Assembly (NCBI GenBank): GCA_001839685.1
Contig: MLAK01001145.1
Span: 1 to 30,417 of the forward strand
From: Tritrichomonas foetus
Taxonomy: Eukaryota; Parabasalia; Tritrichomonadida; Tritrichomonadidae
DNA length: 30,417 nt
Direction of reading: 5' to 3'
Shown: positions 1 through 8,288 of the stretch, in pieces
Numbering within the stretch: the first letter of the stretch is position 1
Layout: every line of letters starts with the position of its first letter
Position numbers and translations under genes: made by a program
The notes under the pieces: generated by a model
The model's input: the letters and a program-made list of their open reading frames with translations, nothing else
The model's database searches: none
What the model was told of the DNA's origin: nothing

Positions 1-11
1 TGGTAGTGTGT

Positions 12-87
12 GTGGTAGGACAAAGGTTTATGGGGTGGTCCCACAAAATCTTTGGGGGACCACTTTGTAAACCTTTCATATAGGAGG
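12..87 (+). repeat. 76-bp inverted terminal repeat, left copy
   Basis: These 76 bases are identical, as reverse complement, to the last 76 bases of the window. The core (22-76) is an imperfect palindrome: AAAGGTTTA at 22-30 pairs with TAAACCTTT at 68-76, TGGTCCC at 36-42 pairs with GGGACCA at 56-62, and CAAA at 44-47 pairs with TTTG at 51-54. Bases 31-34 can pair with 64-67 only through G-U wobbles, so the full stem forms in RNA read left to right but not on the other strand. It could be a MITE or a dispersed structured repeat. The 11 bases outside it repeat the string TGGTAG. Confidence 0.9.
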
Positions 88-372
88 CATTTATGATTTC
101 GTTGGTTTTCTCATTCATGAAATTTTCAGTTGGGATAAATTGAGCGAAGCGCAATTTATCACAACTGTATACTCTACTTTTCCATCGTAACATTTCGTAT
201 TTTTCATATTTTCACCATAATTAAAAATATTTCTATGACTTACAAGGATCGGTGTGTCAACTTTTTGAGATATTTATATTATCTTTTTTCATAGAAAATT
301 TTGAATAATAGTCCAGGTGCTATCGTTCATGTTTGAACAAGCGTTGTCAATTTTACAGTCTTTATCTATATT
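88..372. other. 5' intergenic region
   Basis: AT-rich sequence between the left terminal repeat and the Rab gene. Apart from the hairpin at 127-167 I see no gene here. The Rab reading frame runs upstream of its chosen ATG to a GTG at 317 and another ATG at 329, but the initiator at 373-377 argues that those bases are not transcribed. Confidence 0.5.
127..167. other. strong 15-bp-stem hairpin
   Basis: CAGTTG and GATAAATTG (127-142, separated by one G) pair with CAATTTATC and CAACTG (152-167, separated by one A). This gives a 15-bp stem with a single G/A mismatch and a 9-base loop, AGCGAAGCG. It sits between the left terminal repeat and the Rab gene. No protein-coding role is visible. It could be a small inverted-repeat element, a structured RNA or part of the same repeat family as the terminal repeat. 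Confidence 0.75.
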
Positions 373-377
373 TCATA
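373..377 (+). promoter_or_regulatory. initiator (Inr) of the Rab gene
   Basis: TCATA fits the trichomonad initiator TCAYW, with the start A at 375. This leaves a 5-nt leader before the ATG at 380, a typical trichomonad spacing, and decides the Rab start codon. Confidence 0.7.
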
Positions 378-379
378 AA

Positions 380-1003
380 ATGACTTCGTTTAAAGCAGTG
401 TTTCTTGGCGAAGGACGTGTTGGCAAAACATCAATTGGTTTGAAGTGGGCTGAAGGTAGTTTCGACCCAAGAAGGCGTTCAACTGTGCAGGCAGGTTTTT
501 ATACGAAAAAAGTTGAAACATCAAGAGGGTTAATCGAAATGCACCTTTGGGATACAGCCGGACAAGAAGAATATCACGCTGTCGCACCGATTTATTACAA
601 AGACGCACAAGCAGCCATGCTTGTTTATGATGTGACAAACCAGATTTCATTCGATCGCATGGTTCAGTGGCACCGCGAGTTGACGCAGATTCGTGGTGAT
701 CAAGTTCAAATTGTATGTGTCGCTAACAAAATCGATTTAGCCGATAAAAGAGTTATCCCATCGAGCAAAGGAACAGCTTTTGCAGCATCAATCGGATGCC
801 CTCACTTCGAAGTCTCAGCCAAAACCGGTGAAGGTATTGATATGCTTTTCCGCCATCTTACTGAAAGCTTAGTCAAATCAATGCCAAACAAGCCAGCTTC
901 AAACCGCCCAAGGAGAGGAGGCAATCGCGGAATTACTGTTCTACAGGCTGAAGAAGTAGAAGAAAAACCAACAAATGAAAATGGAGGTAACTGCGCCTGC
1001 TAA
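380..1003 (+). CDS. Rab family small GTPase, Rab21/Rab5-like
   Basis: A membrane-traffic GTPase of 207 aa. All G boxes are visible: P-loop GEGRVGKT at residues 10-17, switch I Thr35 in RRRSTVQAGF, WDTAGQ at 57-62, NKID at 116-119 and a SAKTG G5 box. The switch I stretch STVQAGFYTKKV and the segment following WDTAGQ (YHAVAPIYYKDAQAAMLVYD) are closest, from memory, to Rab21, which acts in early endosomal traffic. The C terminus ends in CAC, a double-cysteine prenylation signal of Rab type, so the protein should be geranylgeranylated and membrane bound. The start at 380 was chosen over 329 because an initiator lies five bases upstream and the P-loop distance then matches other Rabs. Switch II reads EEY rather than the usual Rab ERF. 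Trichomonads have many Rabs, so the exact subfamily is uncertain. Confidence 0.9.
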   Translation: MTSFKAVFLGEGRVGKTSIGLKWAEGSFDPRRRSTVQAGFYTKKVETSRGLIEMHLWDTAGQEEYHAVAPIYYKDAQAAMLVYDVTNQISFDRMVQWHRELTQIRGDQVQIVCVANKIDLADKRVIPSSKGTAFAASIGCPHFEVSAKTGEGIDMLFRHLTESLVKSMPNKPASNRPRRGGNRGITVLQAEEVEEKPTNENGGNCAC

Positions 1004-1465
1004 AAATTCAAAAAGAGACTTCTGCTGAAATATTCTCTTTTTGAACTTCTTGATGAAAATAAAAAGAAAGAAAAAGGTGAGGACATGGCTTATTAAATGT
1101 TAACTAATAAAACTTTCTATGAATTTTTGTTTTCATTTAGTAAATAAAAAATGATTTAATTCATGGTTATAGATTTCTAAATAATGAGTTCATTGATACA
1201 ATTTCTATGTATTGAATGTGGGAATGACAGGAATGTTTCGAAAATCCTTCTTTGCAAAATTGATCATCATATTCAATGGTTGAAAAAGGTATAACTATTT
1301 CAAATAAGAAATATTTATGCGTTTTTATTTTTATTTATCGGAAATATCATGAGGAACAACATTTCGTCAGGAGATACTACTATTTTTAATCTATTTAGTG
1401 CGAAAAGTTGATACTGAATATTGAATGATTTACACCGCGATACTTCAGAATTTCTTCGAGGAACA
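1004..1465. other. intergenic region, Rab to RecQ
   Basis: AT-rich spacer of about 460 bases. A 36-codon open frame starts with ATG at 1184 and ends at TAA 1292-1294. It contains the strings CIEC and CKIDHH, faintly like a zinc-binding fragment, but it has no initiator upstream and no recognisable homology, so I do not call it a gene. Nothing else is evident. Confidence 0.4.
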
Positions 1466-1470
1466 TCACT
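1466..1470 (+). promoter_or_regulatory. initiator (Inr) of the RecQ gene
   Basis: TCACT fits TCAYW, with the start A at 1468 and the ATG at 1473, five bases later. It lies inside the longer open frame beginning at 1425, so it argues that translation starts at 1473 rather than 1425. Confidence 0.65.
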
Positions 1471-1472
1471 TT

Positions 1473-4400
1473 ATGAGATCAACAATCGTTACCAATTTTG
1501 ATGACATCCAAGATGAAATTATGAGCGACTATGATTCAATGCTCCAGAGTGGATTTGTTTGGAGTTTTGCTAAAGAGCCAATTAACCTTGAAATTGATTT
1601 TCAGAAAGCTCACCAAGATAATCAAAAAGTTTCTCGAGTTGAACAGCCCAAATTTGTTGCGCCAATACCAGATATTCCATCGATACCCGATAATGACGAA
1701 ATAGCAGTTAAATCCTCCAGCAACAAAACAAATAATTCTTCTCCGAATAATTCGCCTCCAAAAAGTAACGCCAATAATAATATCAGTAGCAATAGCAGTA
1801 ATAAAAGTCTACCACCATTTAAGCCAACGAATCCCAAACCAGAGAATCCACAGATTAGCAACCAGATTCAAAGCAGACCATCAAATTTGTCTTTTCTTGA
1901 TGATGATGACCTTGATTCTGTAATTGATGAAAGAGAAATTCTAGAAGATTTATACGTCCAATCAGACAATCTTTCAAAGAAGATCAAAAAATTAATGGAT
2001 AAAAATAGAGCTGATCCAGAAATTGAAAGTATTCGATCACAAAGAAGAGAAATTTGGAATCAAATAGAAATAATGGAAATTCAAATTCAAACAGCCCCAA
2101 CACCACCAATCTCATCTTCAATACCATCAAATTCTCACATGAATAATTCTGATTACATCAATCATGAATATGATGGGTATTATGAAGTCAATGATAACAC
2201 CATATCTCATCAGAATTACAGCAACAACAGTTATGAAAATAATTATGATAACAATCATAATGATTTTGACAATTGTAATTCGAGTGAAAAAAGTGTTGCT
2301 TTTGAAGATAGAAACATCGATAAACCACAAAATGAATATACTTTTATTGATGACTCTGATGATGATAATCCTCCAAATCGACTAAATTCACACAAATCTA
2401 AAGAAGTTACTTCATTTTTAAGTGATTCAGACATCGAGCCCGAAAGTGAAGAAGAAGATGATGATATTTCTTATGATACAACAAATTCAAAATGCTCAAG
2501 TACAGATTGTATTGATGTTGATGATATAGAGAATGATGAAAGTGATGAAGATCAAATTCAAGAAGTATTTCCAGCAGAATTAAATAATAATATTGATACA
2601 TCTGAAATGGATCAAATAACTCAGATTAATCAGAGAATTTTTCATCATCAAAAGTTTAGAGGTGTCCAAGCCTCTGCAATTGATGCTGCACTTCATGGAG
2701 AGGACGTGTTTGTTTTAATGCCCACCGGTGGTGGAAAAAGTTTATGTTACCAATTAACTGGATACATGCAAGGTGGATTAACAATTGTGGTTTCACCATT
2801 AATATCTTTAATTGAAGATCAAGTTAGAGGACTAAAAGAATTAGATTTAAATGCCGAATATTTATCTGGAAATACTTCAAGAAATCAATATTTAAATATA
2901 ATTGATGAAATGAGATGTGGAAGTTTAAGATTTTTATATGTCACTCCTGAAAAATTGATGTTATCCGACCATTTATTCACAGTTTTGACCGAACTTTATC
3001 AAAAAAGGATGATTACACGTTTTGTTGTTGATGAAGCACATTGTGTTTCTCAATGGGGTCATGATTTTCGTCCACAATATACACAATTGAAGATATTGAA
3101 AAGCAATTTCCCTGATATTCCAATAATGGCTTTAACAGCAACAGCTACAAGTGCTGTTAAAGCAGATATTATCAAGCAATTAGAGATTCCTAACTGTAAA
3201 GTTTATCAACAATCGTTTAATCGTCCAAATTTATATTATGAAGTTTGTAAAAAAGAAGGTGGAATACCTAAAAACTGTGAATACATAAAGCATTGGATTC
3301 TAAAACATGGATACCAAAATTCATGCGGGTTAATTTTCTGTATGGCCACAACAGATACTGAACAAATAGCTGAGACTTTATCAGAAAATGGATTAAAAGC
3401 AAAATATTATCATGCAAAGATGACTGGAAATGAACGAACCCAGGTTCAGGCAGATTGGACGAAGGGGAAGGTGAAAATTATTGTTGCAACATTAGCTTTT
3501 GGTATGGGAATTGATAAACCTGATGTAAGATTTGTAATTCATCATACAATGCCAAAAAGTTTAGAAGAATACTATCAAGAAAGTGGAAGAGGTGGAAGAG
3601 ATGGAAAACCCACACATTGTTTGTTGATGTTCAATACTGGAGATAATTCTAGAATCATTAGATTAATTACAAATACTGAAACAGGTTTTAAAAATCGAGA
3701 AAGATTAGATATAGAAAGACAACTTTTACAGAAAATGACACAGTATGGATATGATGAAGTAAAATGTAGAAGGGTTTCGATTCTTGAATACTTTGGAGAG
3801 CGATTCGATCCAAAATATTGTCATGGAACTTGCGATAATTGTTTAAAGAAAACCCAAGGAAATACTAGAATTAGACATGTTGATTATACGCAGCATGCAC
3901 GCAATATTGCAAATATCATAAAAAAGATTTCAATGAAGCGAAAACGAGCACCTTTTCCAACAAATGTTCATATTGTTGGTGTATATACTGGATCCAAAGC
4001 AAAGAAGATAGTTCAATGTGGTGATCATGAAATTGCTGAAGCTGGCCTTGGTGTTGACTTAAAAGGAACAAAGCAATCTATCATTCATAAAATATTAGAT
4101 GAATTAAGCCAACGTGGGGTTATTGAAGAAGCAAAGAGGCATTCCATGAACGGTGTAATTAATTATTGGAAACCTGGAAGAAGTTTTGCTTCAATTAATA
4201 CCCCAAGATTTGAATCAGTGATCATTGATGAAGTAATTGAATCGCTTCCTGAAGGAATGTCCAAAAAGGAAAGTGATCTTCTTGCTGAATTACTTCAGAC
4301 ACGTCAAACTTTAGCGGATATTAACGGATGTCAGCCAAATAGTATTTTAAAACTTGATGTTCTTAAACAAATAGCACGTGAAAAACCAAAGAACATCGAA

Positions 4401-4871
4401 CAATTATCAGAAATAAAAGGAATATCAGCTAAAAAAGCCGAAGAATTTGGAAATCAATTTTTGCAAGTAATTAACAGAGGTGTTCTTCAACAATCCCCTT
4501 ATTTTTCACCTCCTCCTGGAGGAAAGAAATCAACACCAAAATCTGTTCCGCCAAAAAGAGTTTCTTCTTCACCAAAAACCACCACAGCACAATTTGTTCC
4601 TGCGCAACAACTTTTCAATCAAGCAACTAATCAACCAGCCTCAGCACAACCTTCACCAACACCACAAAAAAATAAATCTGCTTCTTTACAACAACAGCTC
4701 TTAATCACACAAGAACAATCTGCAGCAAACTCATCACTGACCCCACCACATCAATTGCAACAACAAGGAGGAAATGGAAGTAGTCCTTCAATTAATGAAT
4801 TGTTAAACTTACTCCAAGATCCAGAAGCAATGAAACTAATAAGAATGATAGCAAACAAAAACAATGATTAA
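1473..4871 (+). CDS. RecQ family DNA helicase (BLM/Sgs1 type)
   Basis: A 3'-5' DNA helicase of 1132 aa, expected in the nucleus in recombination and replication-fork repair. The first ~390 residues are Asn/Ser/Asp-rich and low in complexity, with a short predicted coiled coil (the segment around KKIKKLMDKNRADPEIESIR). The helicase core follows: Walker A PTGGGKS with Lys422, DEAH box at 520-523 followed by CVSQWGHDFRP, the aromatic-rich-loop signature of RecQ, and SGRGGRDG (motif VI) from 704. The RecQ zinc site is Cys765, Cys783, Cys787 and Cys790, followed by a winged-helix region and an HRDC domain at about 930-1000. The tail is Gln/Pro/Ser-rich. The full RecQ-RQC-HRDC order makes it BLM/Sgs1-like rather than RECQ1/RECQ5-like. 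The start at 1473 is chosen from the initiator; an ATG at 1425 would add 16 residues. Confidence 0.93.
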   Translation: MRSTIVTNFDDIQDEIMSDYDSMLQSGFVWSFAKEPINLEIDFQKAHQDNQKVSRVEQPKFVAPIPDIPSIPDNDEIAVKSSSNKTNNSSPNNSPPKSNANNNISSNSSNKSLPPFKPTNPKPENPQISNQIQSRPSNLSFLDDDDLDSVIDEREILEDLYVQSDNLSKKIKKLMDKNRADPEIESIRSQRREIWNQIEIMEIQIQTAPTPPISSSIPSNSHMNNSDYINHEYDGYYEVNDNTISHQNYSNNSYENNYDNNHNDFDNCNSSEKSVAFEDRNIDKPQNEYTFIDDSDDDNPPNRLNSHKSKEVTSFLSDSDIEPESEEEDDDISYDTTNSKCSSTDCIDVDDIENDESDEDQIQEVFPAELNNNIDTSEMDQITQINQRIFHHQKFRGVQASAIDAALHGEDVFVLMPTGGGKSLCYQLTGYMQGGLTIVVSPLISLIEDQVRGLKELDLNAEYLSGNTSRNQYLNIIDEMRCGSLRFLYVTPEKLMLSDHLFTVLTELYQKRMITRFVVDEAHCVSQWGHDFRPQYTQLKILKSNFPDIPIMALTATATSAVKADIIKQLEIPNCKVYQQSFNRPNLYYEVCKKEGGIPKNCEYIKHWILKHGYQNSCGLIFCMATTDTEQIAETLSENGLKAKYYHAKMTGNERTQVQADWTKGKVKIIVATLAFGMGIDKPDVRFVIHHTMPKSLEEYYQESGRGGRDGKPTHCLLMFNTGDNSRIIRLITNTETGFKNRERLDIERQLLQKMTQYGYDEVKCRRVSILEYFGERFDPKYCHGTCDNCLKKTQGNTRIRHVDYTQHARNIANIIKKISMKRKRAPFPTNVHIVGVYTGSKAKKIVQCGDHEIAEAGLGVDLKGTKQSIIHKILDELSQRGVIEEAKRHSMNGVINYWKPGRSFASINTPRFESVIIDEVIESLPEGMSKKESDLLAELLQTRQTLADINGCQPNSILKLDVLKQIAREKPKNIEQLSEIKGISAKKAEEFGNQFLQVINRGVLQQSPYFSPPPGGKKSTPKSVPPKRVSSSPKTTTAQFVPAQQLFNQATNQPASAQPSPTPQKNKSASLQQQLLITQEQSAANSSLTPPHQLQQQGGNGSSPSINELLNLLQDPEAMKLIRMIANKNND

Positions 4872-4999
4872 CTCGAATATAATATCTTTACTTAATAATA
4901 AATAATAATAATTAACAATGTAAAATAGATACAAAAAAGCAATATATCTGTATATCTAGAATATATAATAAATAAATAAACAATAAATTAATTAACTTC
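4872..4999. other. short convergent 3' spacer
   Basis: An AT-rich spacer of 128 bases between the convergent RecQ and TM9SF genes. It is dense in TAATAA and TAAATAAA strings that could serve as 3'-end processing signals on both strands. No gene is seen. Confidence 0.5.
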
Positions 5000-6691
5000 T
5001 TAAGAGAATTTCAAGTTACTATATATTATTTGTAAGAAAGCATTCGTTGATATGAATCCAACAACACCACAAACAGTTCCATAAACATAAGAACAACTTA
5101 AAGCCGTTAAATAAGCAGCAAATTTATCATTTGTTGTTTGGAATGATGTTTTTGAATTAATAAATGACACAAAGAATAAAAACACAAAAACTGAAGAGGA
5201 AAACGGTCCAAGAAAAGAATACCATTGCCATAAATAATAACCATTCTGTAATAATCCATAAATCATTGTAATTGTACTAACTATTATAATAAAAATTGTA
5301 GATATTAAAACAATTAATGACAATGTAACAAACCAGTGAATATCACCATTCATCAAAGCACAAAATAAAAATGAGAATTCATGAATAAATAAAAATCCAC
5401 ATATTAAACCAATTACTGGGAAAATTACTGCTTTCCTTAATACTAAAGGTAGTTTTGGAATCTTTCTCGGAATAATTGCGACGTCACAGGGAGTTTCAAT
5501 TAAAGCTGATGTATTTCCTAAATATCCACCAAATGTTGCCAATGGTGAAATAAAGAATAAAGTTATCAGTAAAAGTGCAAAACATTTCTTTGGTGATATA
5601 ATATCGCTCAATAAAGAAGCAGCAAATAAAGAAATCCAACAAGGAAATGATGTAATTAATGATCCAATGATAGAAGAGCGTAAATTTTTAATGGATTTTA
5701 AGTTATTTTTTGATTCACCAAATAATTGAGTGATTGCAGATGACGCAAAACCGGAAATGGCAGCTGAAATTACATAAATTATCGTAAAAATACTACCAAA
5801 ACCAAATTTTCCAAAAAATTGAATGAAATTCGAAAGAATGTAAATAATAAGAACAAAAAGAAAAGTGTATAAAATGTGAAAACCTGACCCAATGAAACCA
5901 GAAAGGATATTTAATTTCACTGGTTTTCTGAAAACATCACCATGTAAAGATTTCCATGTAAAATCAAGGGATTTATCATCAAAATCATCAAATTGAGTTT
6001 CTTTCTGGAAATTTTTGTAATCCTCTGAAATATTGGTGAGAATCACGAATGCGAAATAAGAAATAATCGAAAAGATGATTATGATCATCATCATTAGTGA
6101 ATAAAAATGGTACCAATATTTCGAGGAATATGATTCCTTTGTTGTTTTGATGATTGTATTAACATCTTCGTTATTGGCATCAATCCACGTTATTGAATAT
6201 GAAAACTGTAAATCCTCACCATCAATTAAAGGTAGTGGATTTGTTCCTGTAACAATTTGTGACACAATTTGGTCATCAGTGAAATAAAAAGTGAACATCC
6301 ATTTGGAATAATATAATATGGCACCATTTTCACTTTTTCCAAGATACGTGTACATTTGAGAATTATTTACAATAAATTGAATCCAGCAATTTTTTAAAAT
6401 TGCGTTTTTCATGTCATTATAATTTTTTTTTGTCATTCCACGGTTACATAGTTGTTTCAATGCAACAATATTTTTGAATCGAGCATTTATTCCCATATCG
6501 TTTAACGAAAAGCCAGAAAGTCTTTGGAGAAACGAGATATTGTTGTGAGAACTTTCTGTCTTCTTCATTTCACATAACGGAAAAGAATTTGCATCGAACT
6601 GTATTGTGGGGTCGACTGATGAACATATATTGCCAACGTATATCGGAATTTCATTCGAGTAGCAAAAAAAAATAAAAAAGGAGAGAAGCAT
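5000..6691 (-). CDS. transmembrane 9 superfamily (nonaspanin/EMP70) protein
   Basis: An endosome/Golgi-type polytopic membrane protein of 563 aa. It opens with a cleavable-looking signal peptide (LLSFFIFFCYS) followed by IPIYVGN. A lumenal domain of about 170 residues ends with FSYSITW, close to the family's FSYSVxW string. The first membrane helix is near 195-218, followed by a cytosolic stretch that carries the family hallmark LHGDVFRKP. Eight further hydrophobic segments bring the total to nine. The length matches TM9SF members (usually ~560-650 aa). In other eukaryotes these proteins act in sorting glycine-rich-helix membrane proteins, adhesion and phagocytosis. No canonical TCAYW or CCTTT start element was found close to the ATG, so the promoter is unassigned. 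The gene is convergent with RecQ. Confidence 0.9.
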   Translation of the reverse strand: MLLSFFIFFCYSNEIPIYVGNICSSVDPTIQFDANSFPLCEMKKTESSHNNISFLQRLSGFSLNDMGINARFKNIVALKQLCNRGMTKKNYNDMKNAILKNCWIQFIVNNSQMYTYLGKSENGAILYYSKWMFTFYFTDDQIVSQIVTGTNPLPLIDGEDLQFSYSITWIDANNEDVNTIIKTTKESYSSKYWYHFYSLMMMIIIIFSIISYFAFVILTNISEDYKNFQKETQFDDFDDKSLDFTWKSLHGDVFRKPVKLNILSGFIGSGFHILYTFLFVLIIYILSNFIQFFGKFGFGSIFTIIYVISAAISGFASSAITQLFGESKNNLKSIKNLRSSIIGSLITSFPCWISLFAASLLSDIISPKKCFALLLITLFFISPLATFGGYLGNTSALIETPCDVAIIPRKIPKLPLVLRKAVIFPVIGLICGFLFIHEFSFLFCALMNGDIHWFVTLSLIVLISTIFIIIVSTITMIYGLLQNGYYLWQWYSFLGPFSSSVFVFLFFVSFINSKTSFQTTNDKFAAYLTALSCSYVYGTVCGVVGFISTNAFLQIIYSNLKFS

Positions 6692-7071
6692 TTTGTTAAT
6701 TTCACCAATATTGGCCTAAAATAAACTTTTTGATTACTGTTTTTCAACCTTTTCACCATGAAGATACAGGTTAACCATTTGATTGATAACCCAAATTATT
6801 CTTTTTCAGAAACATTTTCTCGAGATATGATGCATTGCTGACCATTTTAACAATAATTTGGTATAGATAATCAAGTAGAAAACATGCAATTAAATAGCAG
6901 AAAAATAGAAAGATGGAATTTCAATAAAAAAGAAAATGATTTTTATCTAAAAAAAAAGGTGGCACGATATGAACAATTTCTAAAATAGTTAAATATAAAT
7001 ATGTATATACACAATGTGCATCAAGTGAAAATATGTAAAACAAAAAAATGGGGAAAACAAAAATGCATGAA
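6692..7071. other. intergenic region, TM9SF to TFIIE-beta
   Basis: A 380-base AT-rich spacer that holds the 5' side of the TM9SF gene and the 3' side of the TFIIE-beta gene (both minus strand). I see no RNA gene, repeat or supported open frame in it. Confidence 0.5.
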
Positions 7072-7911
7072 TTAATCCGACAAGTCGTCGATGAGGTGCT
7101 GGTTAGTTGACTTTGTGCTTTGCCTCTTCTTCCTCTTCTTTTGCTGTGGTCCCTCATCATCGTCGAGGCTTGGATACTGATCGACTAGCTTGAGTGGCTC
7201 TCCTGCGTATTTTCTGAGGAGGCTCTCTCGGTCCGCCTGCGAATCTGGAATCTCCACCTCGCTCCACAACTTCCTGAAGTCGGCGTCAGCTTTCAACTTC
7301 ATCAATTCAGGATCATAGTAATAATACAATTTGTCCCTTCGGTCGGAGTTTGAGTTGAACTGGTCGATGATCCCCTCTTCAACGAGCTGCTTCAGGTCCT
7401 TTTCATAGCCTTTGTAGGCGCCCGACAATTCGGAATTTTTGGCTGCCCGGATTTTGGCCAGCTGGTCCAAAAGTTGGTTCTTATCGGCTATATCTATATT
7501 TGGTCTGAACGAAAACATCTTTCCTTCATAGTTAACGTGCGGATGTTCCTTCAATTTTTTCATTAAATCTTTGACGCTTCGGATTTTGATTTTGAAATGC
7601 TCGTTAATGTCTTCTTCAGACACTGGCGGCTTCCCATTTTGACATAATTCTTCCAAAAAAAGAAGAATATTGGAAAGGTGGTATGTCCCTTCGAGTTGCG
7701 GTTGGAGTGACGATTCGTTGAAATTACTTCGTTTTAAAAGAGCCTGGGCGCCTGTTACGACTCCAGCATTTGATGGCTCCTTTTTATCATCTTTTCTATG
7801 CGAATGCTTGTGTTTGTGCTTTGAGTGATGCGACTTCTTTTTCTTTTTTTCGGTGCTGAGATTTTGATTAGTCTCTGCCATTACTTTCGCAAGAAAGTCA
7901 TCAGTTTCCAT
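7072..7911 (-). CDS. GTF2E2: general transcription factor TFIIE beta subunit
   Basis: TFIIE-beta helps load TFIIH at RNA polymerase II promoters. The 279-aa protein has a very basic N-terminal stretch rich in Lys and His, then two winged-helix-like regions. The match to the metazoan subunit, recalled from memory, is collinear: MFSFRPNIDIADKNQLLDQL (like the YAFKP..RDKKALL segment), then DADFRKLWSEVEIPD (like DEEFQKLWRSVTV), and a basic C-terminal box followed by NQHLIDDLSD. Such collinearity at the wing-helix ends and the C-terminal basic tail is specific to TFIIE-beta. The start at 7911 (METDDF) is preferred because the extra 15 residues from an ATG at 7956 look like translated leader, but no initiator decides the case. 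It is divergent from the carboxypeptidase gene. Confidence 0.85.
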   Translation of the reverse strand: METDDFLAKVMAETNQNLSTEKKKKKSHHSKHKHKHSHRKDDKKEPSNAGVVTGAQALLKRSNFNESSLQPQLEGTYHLSNILLFLEELCQNGKPPVSEEDINEHFKIKIRSVKDLMKKLKEHPHVNYEGKMFSFRPNIDIADKNQLLDQLAKIRAAKNSELSGAYKGYEKDLKQLVEEGIIDQFNSNSDRRDKLYYYYDPELMKLKADADFRKLWSEVEIPDSQADRESLLRKYAGEPLKLVDQYPSLDDDEGPQQKKRKKRQSTKSTNQHLIDDLSD

Positions 7912-8288
7912 TTGGCTAAAAGAGTTTTGAAAAAAAATTATTGAAGATGAATTCATCTCTTGGTGGCCAATTTAATTGAACGCAGAATAATCATCCATAT
8001 ATATAAAAAGTCAGACATTTAAGACCATTTATACTATAAAAAAGTTGTAACATCCCTGAGAATCTCAAGAGAAATTATTCACCATTTAAGATATAATTGA
8101 ATATATTCAATTCATGAAAGCAATCGCATTCAAAAAAAATGTTTGATTATGAATAGCGCCAATATAAACTTTTTCCATGCTTATATGGTCTTTATATGAA
8201 ATTTTTGATAATATAAACTCGGAAAAAGTAAGTATTCAATGTTCATTTTTTTGAAGTAATCATCTTCTATTTGGATTTTTCGTTTTCA
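7912..8288. promoter_or_regulatory. divergent promoter region, TFIIE-beta / carboxypeptidase
   Basis: This stretch separates two divergently transcribed genes. It holds a perfect 18-bp palindrome, AATTGAATATATTCAATT (8095-8112), and the shorter TGAGAATCTCA upstream of it. A TCATT initiator candidate on the plus strand is at 8243-8247, 43 nt before the carboxypeptidase ATG, farther than usual. AT-rich palindromes of this size can occur by chance at this base composition, so a regulatory role is only possible. Confidence 0.4.

Noticed and set aside
1184..1294. 36-codon ORF with CIEC and CKIDHH strings as a zinc-binding mini-protein
   Set aside because: No initiator, very short and no recognisable domain.
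8095..8112. Perfect 18-bp palindrome AATTGAATATATTCAATT as an operator
   Set aside because: At this AT content a palindrome of nine pairs is expected to turn up by chance about once in a window or two; it is noted only in the promoter-region entry.
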